64,000 bases of DNA from Saturnia japonica (taxonomy: Eukaryota > Arthropoda > Insecta > Lepidoptera > Saturniidae): the NCBI GenBank assembly GCA_033032175.1, contig CM065322.1:14384001-14448000 (forward strand), in the 5' to 3' direction. Shown piece after piece: positions 10,061 through 22,097 of this stretch. Position 1 is the stretch's first letter, and each line of letters begins with the position of its first letter. The position numbers and the translations under genes were made by a program. The notes beneath the pieces were generated by a model. That model saw nothing but the letters and a program-made list of their open reading frames with translations. It made no database searches and was not told the origin of the DNA.

Positions 10061-11283
10061 GGTCGTAGTGGTTGTTAGCAAAATCAAATTTAGATTCTGT
10101 TATGAATCATTTTTTCTCTCTTTTTTTCTATAACTTTACGCTACGAACTTTAGAAGCGGAGCAATAACCATGAATAACCAACCAATCGGGCAATCTGTAA
10201 GCAAGTAGGCATCACAATATAGGTAACAAGAATAATCCTTTAAACTTAAAACAGCTTAATCAGAGGAACACTGCTAGTATACTTATAAATCAAGATATTT
10301 AAAACAAAACAAGTTGTATTAAGTTCACGCGATCTTGTTTTGATAAATCAATTTATGTTTAATGTTTTAATATTATTTCAAATGTATTAACTGCATTATG
10401 TTCCACAATACGATATATTCAACCATATTATTATTGTCCGAGATCTTTATGATTGAAAAATGTTAATATAGGAAAAAATAAATGTAAATAAAATAATTAT
10501 TAAGAATTATTTGATAATTCAAACATATAATTACCCGATAAATCGTCGATGTGTCAATTAAAAAGTCACAATGTGATGCTTTGGTTTATTTATTTAATTT
10601 ATTGATTCATTTATATGTATATTATTGGCTGGCGGTTCATTTAAGATTTATTAGAATGTATTCGATCTGATATTGTACGCAGTTTTGTTACTACGGAATT
10701 AACTTCTTCAGCAAAAACTTGATTGAGAGACAGATAATGCTTTTGTATTGTAAAACTGATGAAATTTCTTAGAAAACTCATTAGCGATGATTAATTCACG
10801 CTAAATAATAACGTCAAAACTGGTTCTCATTTGCAACAGCTGGAATATACCCTTTTTTATAGTAACCCGGCAAATGGACGGCAAAATTGTTGTCTGATTG
10901 TATGCACAGTAAAATCCAAAACCATCGAAAGATCAGTAATTCGTTGCTGGCTGTTGCATTGCCTATGACGAGCTATAAAGCTATGCGTATAGTGGTCACG
11001 ACCCAGTCGAGTATTAATATCTAGCTAAACCTGGACCGCGACACGCAAACATATTGGCACTATTGCGGGTGTTAGACAATCGTGTCTAACATAGGCATCA
11101 GCCTTGCAGAACGCCTTTTATGCACCTTTTATTTCAACTAAAGTAGCAAGCAATCATACAGCCCGCCTGATAATAAAAGGGATTCCTTAAAATATTCGCT
11201 AAGTAGATTATACTTGGAGCAGTTGAATATTGGCTAGATCTTTTTCTTTTTTTAAGTAAAAACTTCTATACGGTGGTTCGCAT
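10061..11283. other. AT-rich intergenic DNA
   Basis: No gene is visible. A weak match to Rep11 ('agtaaaatccaaaaccatcg') occurs at about 10890-10985. Confidence 0.4.
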
Positions 11284-11525
11284 AGGGAGTAAATTCATGT
11301 AAGTCGTCATCGACATGGTTACGTGATGTATTAGCGATAACGGAGTCTTTGTAGCATTATAACCTAAATAAAGATGATGAAGATCGCGACCACCATACAC
11401 ATAGTAATAAACCCACAAAGTGAAAACTTATATAGGAAGGTTTAGAGTAAATTCATGTAAGTCGTCATCGACATGATCACGTGACGCGTTAACGATAAGT
11501 GAAGTCTTAACAGCAATATAACTAA
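11284..11525 (+). repeat. Diverged direct repeat, two copies of about 80 bp
   Basis: The phrase 'gtaaattcatgtaagtcgtc' followed by 'atcgacatg' and 'cgtga' occurs at about 11288 and again about 159 bp later. The spacer between them is unrelated. Confidence 0.7.
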
Positions 11526-11734
11526 AAAAACAACTAATTTTGATATTCAAAAATAACAACTGTTTGTTTATAGTTATAAGTATTCACTTCTGTCGGCAGT
11601 TCTTATGACTGCTTTGTCTTTTTTTACTAAATTTTATGCACACCTATCTTATACCTTTCTCTTGCTCCCCTGAAAGACTGGTAGAGAATGCGTTTTAACA
11701 CAAGTCCTTCAATTGTACTGTTTTTATGCAATAA

Positions 11735-11900
11735 AGAATATATATACCGTAGTCTATGAGCGATACCATAGGTACCACTAGAGTGTTAGAAACCTTGAAC
11801 CCCTTTATACCAAAGAACTTTAGAAACCCTACTTGCTGCAGGAAAATAGCACAAGGTTATCTGGCTGCGATCTTGTGTTCCCTCTCATAAGATGCTTGGT
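11735..11900 (-). repeat. Rep1 fragment
   Basis: Inverted remains of Rep1: 'gaaaccctacttgctgcagg' and 'aatagcacaaggttatctgg' correspond to the 'aggtaggg...cctgtggtgagtag' part of the other copies. Confidence 0.55.
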
Positions 11901-12039
11901 GCAAATCTAGCTTTATATTATATGTAGTAATATTAAGACATTTTTCTTCTCCGAAGCTTCGGGTTCACTACAGTATTCTTACGTCCTTAGAAACGATGTC
12001 TGAGAGTGTTATCGCATATATTCCGCTACTGTTTGAAAC

Positions 12040-12310
12040 AATGATGGCTCAAGGTACTGTGTTGATTGACATGCGTACGAATCCCTGCAAGTAAACCTGA
12101 AGGTAAACATCGTGATGAAACTATAGTATGGTGATAGGGCATTTTCTAATGACCACCTGGCTAGTTACCTCTACTTAAAAGTCTGTCGCCAAGCACCTGT
12201 ATCTTTATTCAAGCTGCACTTGAGAGCCAGTCCTTTCACTAGGCTTAGTGCGTCACCATTTTAGGCTACATCGTCACTTAAAATGAGGTGATTGCGGCTA
12301 ACCGTTTAAC
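12040..12310 (+). repeat. SINE-B copy
   Basis: The head carries 'gatggctcaaggtactgtg' and 'gtacgaatccctgcaa', where A- and B-box-like blocks of a tRNA promoter are expected. The body has 'aacatcgtgatgaaac' and the tail 'gagccagtcctttcactagg'. It aligns end to end with 39061-39365. Confidence 0.75.
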
Positions 12311-12409
12311 TATAAGAATTTAAAAAGCATGTGTGCGCAATTTACACGCCATGGAAGTGAAACCTTGAGAAAAATAAAAATATCTTCTTTAAAATCCTTT
12401 TTTTTTATC

Positions 12410-12560
12410 CAAAATCTACGGTCCTCGTACTATCGACCACTCGTATTGTACATACAACAGTGCGTACAGGTCTGGAGAATACACCGTTAGGCCAATTCGA
12501 TGACTATCATAGTCGAGAAAATCAGGACTTGCATTTCCGTGTATTCTATCTTATTATCTC
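12410..12560 (-). repeat. SINE-C copy
   Basis: The complement reads 'tcgaattggcctaacggtgt' and 'tgtatgtacaatacgagtgg', matching 1920-2070 and 2850-2900. Confidence 0.55.
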
Positions 12561-13044
12561 TCAATACTATCACTTTTTTCGTTTCATCATGTTTCAAGTC
12601 ACAACCTTACTAACAACTCGAACAACATTTACTAAGCATTTTCAGCATTCCAGTAAATATTCATACACAGCATATTAAATAAAGCAGTTTAATCAATGTT
12701 CTATCTTTAAATCCTTAGGGCACTGAAATTGCTAAGATTTGCCTCGTAAATCAGTCCAATGAAATCAGCCTTAAATTTGTTGGAAAAACCTTGACCGCTA
12801 AATCAACGAATGTCGGCTACGTATATAAAAATCAACGAAACTGCAACACGCGAATAATAATTATTGTCTACAACAATTTACGATACACAATTGATAGGTT
12901 AACTAAAGTCGTAAAACGAGAAGTGGTTACGCGACTAAATAAAATAAACCCGTGTAAGTAACACACAATGAACTGTCGAGACATGTCAATTAAATGCACG
13001 CTGTACTCGTGTGTGTATATCACAACAGTGATTGAAATTGCATA
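12561..13044. other. AT-rich intergenic DNA
   Basis: Nothing recognised. Confidence 0.4.
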
Positions 13045-13215
13045 ACTCAGTAGCAACGCCTTCTTCAGACATCGCGTCCATCAACGTGGGTACAAATTCT
13101 ACAATGAACTTTGTGGAAACCTTTGATCTTTGAAGCAAAGACGGCTTAGTGGTGATCGACGTGTGTTCGAATACCTGCAATGAGGTCGGGTTTTCGGTGA
13201 AAAGGCATTGTTTAA
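13045..13215 (+). repeat. Two partial SINE-B heads in direct order
   Basis: One head ('cagacatcgcgtccatcaac') and a second ('gatcgacgtgtgttcgaata' then 'cctgcaatgaggtcgg') follow each other within 170 bp. Each resembles the first 60-80 bp of the full SINE-B. Confidence 0.6.
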
Positions 13216-13480
13216 ACATAAATCTCACCTGAAGTTAAGTGACTAGGTGGTCCAAGATTTACACGCTAAGCCTGATTGGGGACTGGCTTTCAAATGTAGC
13301 TGCCGGAATACACCTACAGATACTTGGCAATAGATTTTCAACTACCCTACCACCGTGTTATAGTTTCATTCAAATGTTCTCTTTCAATGTAAGCTTAGGC
13401 TTATTGCAGAGATTCGAACTCACGTCGATCAACGCGGTGTTCGTAAACTCTACCACTGAGCAACCATTGCTTCAAAACAT
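13216..13480 (-). repeat. SINE-B copy, inverted, abutting the previous heads
   Basis: On the complement the head is 'gaagcaatggttgctcagtg' with a B-box-like 'gagttcgaatctctgcaata', running to a tail 'aagttcaggtgagatttatg'. Its tail meets the tail of the plus-strand fragment. Confidence 0.7.
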
Positions 13481-13611
13481 AGATTCAGTTGTGTCTATTC
13501 TCTAGGGAACTTGTTCACATCAATCTGTCATTAATCCTGAAAAACATCTGTATATGATGAAACCATATGCGCCACAAATGGCCATCAAAGTGTAGATATA
13601 TATACTTTTAT

Positions 13612-13855
13612 AACTGACTTCAAAAAAAGCAGGAGTTTCTCAATTCGAATAATGTATTTATTTTTTTATGGACGTTCAACCATAACTTCTTTGTTTGAGA
13701 ACCGATTTGGATGATTCTTTTTTCGTTGGAAAGCTAGTTGAATATGTTAAAGGTGGTCTAATTTTATTTTCATTGGCATTGAACCTTCGACTTCGAAGAT
13801 ACAACAGATAACTCCTCAAAATAATTTAAGTTGGGTTTCGTTTTTGTTATTTAAT
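13612..13855 (+). repeat. Rep2 copy
   Basis: Contains 'accataacttctttgtttga', 'ccgatttggatgattctttt' and 'ccttcgacttcgaagataca', in inverted order to 3720-3930. Confidence 0.72.
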
Positions 13856-14806
13856 AAAGTTTTTGTGACAATTTATAAATGGTCAATTCGGTACAGTTGG
13901 CTCCAGTAGACGGTGATGTGATGTCGTTAAATCATAGTGTACATCAGCGAGCCGGTCTCTAAATAACATAATTTAAACTGTTGAAAAATGGACAGAAACC
14001 ATAAAACAATTAGCGAAATTATTTCGTCAATTATGCGGTCACTGTTTGTGTATATCGGGTTACGATGCTCTCATTTTTATTGTCGGTCTCTTATGTAATA
14101 ATTTGTATCGGCAAGGTTTTCCATTGCTTATTATAAGTCATATTTACTTGACTGCGAAAAAGGAGGGTGCTGTTTTTCGAGCGTAAGTATGTATGTGCAT
14201 TTTTTTGACACGCTCTGTAGCCTTAACGGCTTTATGGATTACAGCATACGAGGTATCGTTAGATTCGTCTTAACTGTGGGAGTGACATAGGCTTAAAGTA
14301 TTTAAGTACGACATCTGGGATTCAAATAAAAAGTAAAAATAGAAGAAAAAACGTTTGAAAAGTGTTTTTGTTGCTGTCGGGTTTTTTGTTTCATTTTTAA
14401 TGATTTAGCTTGTTTTGTCTCATTTTAAAAAAAAGATAAAGATTACAATATAAAAGATTGATTTAAAGCGTTGATCATAGCTACAGATTACAATGTTGGC
14501 ATAATTACTATGAGAAAAAAAAACGTGATCAATTTGGTAGGACATGACGATTGTGTACACCATAGAGGCACGCTATGCGTGTTGTATCCAAAAATCAGTC
14601 GATGAGTATCCAGTAATCAAACAGGGTACTAGGGTACGAATTTGTATCCGAATAAATAGCAGCCAACATGCACATAGCCATAAACTTTTTACAGTAACTC
14701 TTTTTTTGTGTATCGCGTTTCGGGATTATCCAATGTATATTTATCTACCGAGAGGCTTGCAAACCGGCATTTCAGTAACGACCAGCGATAGATTACTGAT
14801 TTCTAA
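13856..14806. other. AT-rich intergenic DNA
   Basis: No gene, RNA or clear repeat was recognised. Confidence 0.4.
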
Positions 14807-15062
14807 CGGGCGTTTTCAATAACATATCTGAGTTTAATATCCCCGATTAGTACATATTTGAAATAAATACTATCATTAACTTAAGACAGATATCACGCTT
14901 CCTTCTTATCTGTTCAAGCTAAAGGATATAGATATGTATTATGTAGATAAGAAAAAATATTCATTGATAGAGGTTATTGAAAAATAAAGTAAGAACAACA
15001 GGTTATATTTGTTTATCTTTAGTAATTGAAACAACGGATAGATAGGTTATTGAAAATGGCCG
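14807..15062. mobile_element. MITE-1 copy
   Basis: The ends are 'cgggcgttttcaataac' and 'gttattgaaaatggccg', near-perfect inverted repeats shared with the copy at 8.7 kb. The interior contains the shared 'taagacagatatc' block in the opposite orientation. Confidence 0.82.
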
Positions 15063-15237
15063 TTCATTGTCAATTTTTTTATAATTGCAGTATGCTTACC
15101 TATTCACATTGCCGTCACTGTCGTGATACTATAAAAGAAAAGAACTAACAATATAAAAGCTTTTTACCGATACCATTTTTTATTTATAAGTTACTCTATT
15201 GTAAGAAATTTCAAAAGAAATCGATAGGAGGATAAGC

Positions 15238-15660
15238 AAAGGCTATTGGTCTCTGAAAGAAATAGTTAAAAACCAAAACATGCCCATGTTAGTTAAAAGT
15301 AAATTAAACAAAACATGCATTCTCCCATGTCTTACCTATGGGTGTCAAACTTGGCTTGCTACGAACAAAAACAACCAAAAACTTGCAAATATGCTAAATA
15401 TAAGGTTAAAAGACCGGTGGACCATTTCAAGAACAAAGAAAAGAAAAAAGGTAAGCGATGTTTCCAAAAAAATTAAGAAATTGAAGTGGAATGGGACTGG
15501 ACACATCATGAGAACAAACAGAGGGAAATGGAATGAAAGACATCATGGAATGGTACCCAAGAAACGGAAAAAGATAAAGTGGACGTCAAATAGAAGGATA
15601 GCTCAAGATAGAAATGCGTGGAAGGAACTAAGAGAGGCCTTTGTTGGAGAGACATCCTGA
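15238..15660 (+). pseudogene. LINE C-terminal fragment (RTE/R4-like)
   Basis: A single open frame reads LNKTCILPCLTYGCQTWLAT near its start, KKLKWNGTGHIMRTNRGKWN in the middle and RRIAQDRNAWKELREAF at the end. The order LTYGxQTW, LKWxxxGHI and RIAQDRxxWKxLxEAF is the usual layout of the tail of an RTE-like retrotransposon polyprotein, behind the reverse transcriptase. The upstream catalytic domain is absent and the middle is shortened and lysine-rich, which suggests mutational decay. The frame being open for over 120 codons probably reflects chance or moderate age rather than function. Confidence 0.78.
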
Positions 15661-16120
15661 CTAACAAACTGCTTGCTGAAAATATACACATTTACTTTAG
15701 TTTATAAGTCATTTATTAAGACTATTTATGTTATGTTACCTATGGTCAGCGAATAAAGGCTTTATCTATTTTTACTATCTATTGTGCCTATCGGAATTCG
15801 AAATTTTATAATTGCATAATATCACCAAACACCTTAGCTTATATAATTTCTTTTCCTCATGGGAAATAGACGAAGCCAGTAATCTGTAAAAATAAAAGTT
15901 ACTTTTAATATTTATTTCCTAAATAAAATATTGTGAAGACTATTTAAAAACAACAATTGTTACAATTTGGATAAAAAGGCCAACCATCATAAAGGCAATT
16001 TGTTTTGTAGTAAACGACCAGCACTTGAACAAAAGATTCCTATAATATTCAGCTTAATTAAAGAAAAAGTGTTGATGATAAATTAACCGGTTTAACTTCT
16101 ACGATTTTATGACTTACATA
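15661..16120. other. AT-rich intergenic DNA
   Basis: Nothing recognised. Confidence 0.4.
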
Positions 16121-16376
16121 ACATACCATCACGCCTGTATTCCCGAAGGGTTAGGCAGAGGTGTACTAACTGTACACCCACAATTCGCCGAGTATGTTTT
16201 TAGGTCCCTTGTAATAGGGGGCGAGCCTATTGCCTTTAAGCGGGCACGAAACCAAACTCCGAGTTGCTACCGGGAATTTCATAGGAAAAACCCAATAACA
16301 CTTTGCTCGACCTGGAATTCGAACCCAGGACCTCGCTCATAGCAGTCGCGCTAACGACCACTAGGCTAACGAGGCA
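16121..16376 (-). repeat. SINE-A copy (tRNA-derived)
   Basis: Read on the minus strand, the head 'gcctcgttagcctagtggtc' holds an A box and 'gggttcgaattcc' a B box. The tail ends in 'cgggaatacaggcgtgatgg'. It aligns with 20895-21160 and 29760-29995 over its whole length. Confidence 0.85.
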
Positions 16377-17284
16377 TAACGATGAAATACCTACAACCTT
16401 TTTACTGAATCTATGATTATGATACTTTTTCTATAAAAAAATATTAGTTATTTCGTAATAACTTTTGAATATCTAATACGTAAAGCATTAACCAAAGGAT
16501 GAGGACACTTACGAAACCAAAAATAAAATGTGCAATATCTATACAGTTTGAGAGTAAATTTTAATTTTAAAAAACTGCCCTAAAGTTAGTAATATGGAAA
16601 CTTTGATTATCTTTTTCTACAATAACAACCAGTACCTATGTAATATAAATAAATACGTAATTTTTTGTTCAACGTGACCTTACAAATTCAGCTACAAAAA
16701 AGTTTTATTCTACATCGTGTAAACGTTACTGGCATATATTTTTTTCTATAACATTGGTATTTTTCGAGCAATTGAATCGAATTTTGATTAAAAACAGTTT
16801 ATTTGACGCATGTATAACTTATTAGAGCTATGTTATAATTTTACAAAAAAAAAATTATATTCACGTGACATTGGCAAAATTGTTGATGAACACAGTTACC
16901 ATTCAATTAAAAAAAGCAGTTTGTTAACAATAATGTATTTGTTTATATTGTTTTCTTTTTTGTGTGTATAAATACTAAGACGGATCTGTCTTCGAGCTGT
17001 ACACGATCTAGATTCTCGATCTAGTATACACGTAGATTGTTTTTTTTTAGACTAGCCACAGAGCAATATCGGTTGTTCCTATTTGATATTTCGTTTTGGT
17101 GTTCGTTCCGGCCATGCGTTTTGTTACGCGTTTTATCTGTTGCGAGTTATTTCCCGTGCCCAATTTAGGAATCCGACAAGCTGCAAATCCATCAACTAAC
17201 ACCGGAGCTATTTCGGAAAATTTTTACTATAATAATACTTACTTTAAAAAAAATTTAAATTTCTTAACATCAACTGGAATGAGT
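16377..17284. other. AT-rich intergenic DNA
   Basis: No gene or recognised repeat. A short local palindrome-like stretch lies near 17005-17035 (acacgatctagattctcgat and neighbours). Confidence 0.4.
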
Positions 17285-17530
17285 TTTGGCGGGATTTTGA
17301 TTTATCATGTTTTTTTAAATATTTTATTTCATAGACTTATATTATTATTATTTATTATTTGGCCCTATGTAATATTGGTGGTATTTTACGTGATACAGTT
17401 TGGTTATTGTGCTCAATTTGAAGCGACATTATAAATAATAATTAGAAAAATCAATTTTTTGTTACCAAAAAAAAAACTCCCTGGACAATTTTAACAAAAT
17501 AGCCATCATCTAGTTAAAGCATTGCTTGAC
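17285..17530 (+). repeat. Rep3 copy, diverged
   Basis: It shows 'gttttggcgggattttgat', 'attggtggtattttacgtga' and a decayed hairpin at 17489-17519, where TTTAAC pairs with GTTAAA. An open frame of 112 codons that overlaps it is a by-product of the repeat. Confidence 0.62.
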
Positions 17531-17604
17531 TCGTTGCCATTGAATAATATGAAAATGAACTTCTACCTTTTCGATGGTTATAAAAATAGAGTCGTAAAAT
17601 CACT

Positions 17605-17940
17605 AAGTGGAGTTTTCGGCGAGATCTTGAAGTGACATGTTGTGGTTTTTATTTTTAATTAATTTACTTCGGTTTTTGACTCTATATTATGTAAGATTGG
17701 TGGCGTTTTGCGTGATATAGTTTGGTTTTTGTACATAAGTGAAGTGGATTGTAAAAATAAACTAAGAGTATGCATTCTGGGATCATACAAAAACTCCCAA
17801 GAAAGTTCTAACAAGGGAGCCACCATCTTGTTAGCATACTGAAATCGTCATGAGACAGGCCACTTTATTCACTTGACAACGGCAGTAATGGTCTTCAATA
17901 AAGAGGACTAGTTGCCAAGTTAGGAAGAAGAAGAAAAATA
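17605..17940 (+). repeat. Rep3 copy, long-tail subtype
   Basis: Runs from 'gagttttcggcgagatcttg' through the hairpin at 17806-17836 to 'ggactagttgccaagttagg' and an aagaagaagaaaaa end. The tail after the hairpin matches the copy at 58.6-58.9 kb, not the one at 22.1 kb, so at least two tail subtypes exist. Confidence 0.75.
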
Positions 17941-18764
17941 TAACTAGTACTAACGGGAAAAACTATAAAGTTTCTGAGAAATGGAATCTCTAATTGTGAG
18001 TGAATAAGATGTTGTAAACGATAAGCCAATAGTTACTTTTAGATGTTTATGGATGTGTCTGATAAAAATTATTGATTAATAAGTAATTTACGAGTTCCGT
18101 CGTTTTTATTTTCTATCTATTTCTCTTAATTACGTATTTCACGTGAGGAAAGCGATAGCAGAAATCGCTAAACATCGGCTTCGAAATGGCAAGTTTATGT
18201 ATATATCAGCCAATCGTAATCTATTTCTGTTAATGTTTTGCTTTCGCGAAATACATAATTAGGGAGCCGATCGATAACCACAGAGCTAAATAAGTTATAG
18301 TCCTTGGTCGCAAGCCTTTTGCGGGCAGCATATTACGCATAAAAAAATCTTAATAATCTTAAAAAAATATACAAAATCTTCGAAACGTAATTATTGTGTA
18401 ATAAACGCATGCGGAAACCGCGGACATAGGAACTAGTATATAACCGATTAAAAAAAAAAACCGGTTTCAAATCAAAATAGATCGTCGATTAGTTCCTGAA
18501 ACCAGTAGCTGTGGTGACACCGGACAATGCATAACTCCGGTCTGCCCGAGACGGATTTAGATACGATATTTTGCGTTCGCGCTCGCACCTCTCCGAGTGG
18601 AACTATTGAGACTAGATCACACACGCGCCCTCACTAGATCATAGCGGTCGCACTATTCATTGATGGGTTTATGTTTGTGACATTATCTATATCAGAACTT
18701 CGATTAAACCGGTTCCAACGAAGCAAATAATTCAAGTAAAAATTTACCTAATGATATTCAAACC
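17941..18764. other. Intergenic DNA, moderately GC-rich near 18.5-18.65 kb
   Basis: The part with 'gttcgcgctcgcacctctcc' is richer in GC than its surroundings, but no exon or repeat match was found. Confidence 0.4.
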
Positions 18765-18860
18765 TATCACTCCATTTGTATATTCCCGTGGGTAATAAAT
18801 AGCGTTAAATACTCCATTGTACCAAAGCTTCACAGTACGAGAAAGATATGGCACATTGAG
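18765..18860 (-). pseudogene. Small LINE-4 C-terminal scrap
   Basis: The minus strand reads LSRTVKLWYNG followed by YYPREYTNGV, resembling the SRTVKLWN..P...Y block from which the 133-bp array seems to derive. Confidence 0.4.
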
Positions 18861-20630
18861 CCGCCTTCCGCCTGCAACAGATCAACAGCAGTTTTCGTCT
18901 TCCTACAACATAAAAACGTATAATTTGTAAGACAATTATAGATACGATAATAGGAAGTGATAATAATTTTGCCAATTACTTTATGTAGAAATGATTTAGT
19001 TGATTTTTCTTTTATTTGGGTACATACACTCATCGTTGAATTCTAAGAAAATTAAAATAACTTTTACATTATTTATAAATTGTTAAATTTCATGGTTTCC
19101 TTTAATTGTAAAATACAATATTTATTCGAGAGATTTTATCCTTATCATAGACCCTATCGATTAGTACAACAACATAGTGTATGTCGAATTTTTGCGTTTT
19201 ATTTGTTGGTTCGATTCCCGCTCTAGGTAAGCTTTTTTTAGAAAATCTGTGAATGCAGGTATAATAATATATATTATTTAGCTCTTCAGAACACTCGACA
19301 TGATATTGACGGTAGAACACGTTCAGTGAGACAATATCTCTACGGATTAGAAATGGCTCGTTAAATTGTACATTAATTTTTACTTCAATCATGTACATAT
19401 TAAATGTAATTTATTTTGACATTTAAAAATGTGGTATGTGTTGATATATCTTTTATTTGATCGTACTAATAGTAATATAGCGCGAGAAAAGCCGCAGCTA
19501 CAAGCCAGTGTACTAGAGTTATATTTGGTTATATTTTAATCGTCGTAAAATATACCGTCGAGACGGTTTCACGACGTAAACTGTAACATTAATGCCAAAG
19601 TAATTCTATTTACACCTTATTTATAATAATTACGTCGTCAATGTCGTCATCACGTTAGATTTAATTGACAGCTTTTACGTTGATTTAAGTCTGGAGTTCT
19701 AGATCGGTTGTTTGAAAATTAAAATACAATATCTTTCTGTGTCTGGATATGGTCAATACAGGTCTTAAATTCATGAAAATAGTTGCATCATATTCGATTT
19801 ATGACGTGCAAATTATTAAACAATTAAATTAAAATAAATAGTCATTATAAAAAATTATAGCATAAAATACTTAATACATATAAAATTACTAAAATGTTCA
19901 AACTAGTTATTATTTTTAATTATTATTGAAACATATTTATCACACAATTATTAGAAATAGCGGTTCGACCGGTGACTTTTTAATCATAGACTATTTTATT
20001 TTTAACATTTGCAGTATAAACCTAAACAATGATTATTATATCACTTGCTGTCACTTTTTAGTGAGTGACAATGTCAATATTTTGGGGGGTCTAAGTTCAA
20101 TGGCACTTGTCAGGGTAGGATTCCCAGTATTAATTTATTTTTTTAACATATTTGTAACAAATATCATAGATAAATTTTTGCTTTCTGTATTCCTCCATAT
20201 AAACTTTAACCATGCCATATCTCACAGTCTTCTATGCACGCAATACGCATAAAGGGGGGTGAAAGTTTTTGCTTCACGTATTAATATAATGTTAAGAAAT
20301 GTTATATTTTTATGGATTATGTAAAAGTATCATTTAAAAAGTCATTAATGTTGTAATAACACTTACTTTTAGCGTATGGTTTTTTGCGTTTATTACGCAT
20401 TAATGACAATTCATAATTATAGACTCTCACATAACTGAATAAGTTATAATTCCTGTATACAAAATTCCATCAGAATTTGTTCAGGAATAGTAAATATTTT
20501 TTTACAATTTTTTCTCGCTCTTTCTTGATAGTAGATATGATATTGTAACCATAAAGGATTGTCTCAATTTATTACAATAATTGATGTTATTGATCAAAAA
20601 GCAATTCGTCTGAACTAATGAAGAAGCAAT
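18861..20630. other. AT-rich intergenic DNA
   Basis: Mostly featureless. At 19206-19222 'ttggttcgattcccgct' looks like an isolated tRNA-type B box, perhaps the remnant of another SINE; no A box or cloverleaf was found in front of it. Confidence 0.4.
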
Positions 20631-20888
20631 GATGGCACAGAGGTAGCGTGTACGGACATCGCGTTCATCGACGTGAGTTCGAAACCCTGTGATGAGCCTG
20701 AGCGTCCGGTGAAGGAAAACATCATGATGAAACCATAGTGTGATGATGGGGTACCACCCTCAAATGAAAAATCTGCCGCCTAGCAACTTCAGATGTTTTT
20801 CGACAGAATTACTTGAAAGCTCTCCCATTAGGCTTAGAATTTTACCATTTTGGGCCATTGTCACTTGATATCAGGTGAGATTATAGAT
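20631..20888 (+). repeat. SINE-B copy
   Basis: Head 'gatggcacagaggtagcgtg', B-box-like 'gagttcgaaaccctgtgatg', body 'aacatcatgatgaaacc' and tail 'tcacttgatatcaggtgaga'. It is directly followed, 6 bp later, by a SINE-A in the same orientation. Confidence 0.8.
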
Positions 20889-20894
20889 ATTAAC

Positions 20895-21160
20895 TGCCTC
20901 GTTAGCCTAGTGGTCGTAAGCGTTGACCGTGGTCCTGGGTTCGATTCCCAGGTCAAGCAAAGTGTTATTGGGGTTTTCCTATGAAAATCTCAGTAGCAGC
21001 TCGGAGCTTGGCTTCGTGCCCGATTAATGGCAATAGACTCGCCCCCTCCCCCTCCCCCCTATTACATGGAACCTAAAAACATACTCGGCGAACTGTGGGT
21101 GTACATTAGTACACCTCTGCCTAACCCTTCGGGGAATACAGGCTGATGGTATGATATTGT
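20895..21160 (+). repeat. SINE-A copy with canonical A and B boxes
   Basis: The head has tagcctagtgg (A box, 20903-20913) and ggttcgattcc (B box, 20938-20948), spaced as in tRNA genes. The 3-prime body is not tRNA-like and ends near 'ggggaatacaggctgatgg'. A C-rich stretch 'cgccccctccccctcccccc' interrupts the tail. Confidence 0.88.
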
Positions 21161-21724
21161 AGTGATACACTACACCTATTAAAAAAAGTTGATATAGACA
21201 AGAAACTAAATTCCAAAACAAAATGTTATGTAGTGTCTCTCTGTACAATTTATTATAATCCCAGTCTAAGATTAAAATAAACATAGCTATTCGACTTTCA
21301 AAGCGCGTATTCTAAAGATTGCGGCAACAATCTCAAAATGTCACGTTGACATCTTTGAAATATTACAAAAAATAGATATCAAGAAATCACGAACCCCTCT
21401 TTGATAATATGTCTCCCCTATATTAAAAACTTGTCGTGGAAACGTGTCATTCTGACAGGAAAACGACTGGCCCGCGATCTGTTTATGTTTTAATTGAACC
21501 CGTATCTCAGCCCTCTGAATACTATAATCTTCCCTTGTGTCGTTAAGAAAGTATTAGATGTATATAATTAAAATAAAAACAAGAAATTTAGAACACGACT
21601 TCGATGTTTAGAAAGGAATAAATTCACAGATTTCTTCGTAGACATAATAATATTATACTCAGACATTGTTTCGTAATTTAGAATCAGCTTTACTGTTCAA
21701 AATGCAATCAAGAGAGAGAAGGAA
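21161..21724. other. AT-rich intergenic DNA
   Basis: Nothing recognised. Confidence 0.4.
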
Positions 21725-21995
21725 AGAGAGGTAGAGCTCAGAGAAATTTCTTTCGAGATTTCTCTTTACTTAGAGCCAGTCGGACTGGTGGAATGCTTCC
21801 ACCCTACAGAAGATCGCAGCCTAAGAACTTTTTGTTGTGTTCCTGTGGTGAGTAGGGTTTCCGGAGCTCCTTGGGGTAGTGGGGTTCAAGGTCGGCATCA
21901 CGCTAGTGAACCTATGGTAACATAAGCGTCCACAGGCTACCGTAGCTGCCTACCATCAGGCGGGTCGTATGCTTGTTTGCCACCTTCTAGGCACT
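21725..21995 (+). repeat. Rep1 copy
   Basis: The clearest copy: 'ccagtcggactggtggaatg', 'gttcctgtggtgagtagggt', 'gtccacaggctaccgtagct' and 'gtatgcttgtttgccacctt'. Confidence 0.72.
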
Positions 21996-22097
21996 ACTAC
22001 CGATTCGGAAAACATCCCAGTCATCGATAAAAGCCGTTAGAAAACTCGATTGGGTTTATCAGTGTTTACGTTTTTTTTAACTCTGAAAGTAATAATG

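Noticed and set aside
17096..17434. 112-codon open frame as a gene
   Set aside because: Its second half is the Rep3 repeat, the first half has no recognised motif, and it starts from a non-ATG codon.
19206..19222. Isolated tRNA gene at a perfect-looking B box
   Set aside because: No A box at the right distance and no cloverleaf; more likely a SINE remnant.
20895..20970. Functional tRNA gene
   Set aside because: The A and B boxes are good but the sequence does not close an acceptor stem and continues into a non-tRNA SINE body shared by other copies.
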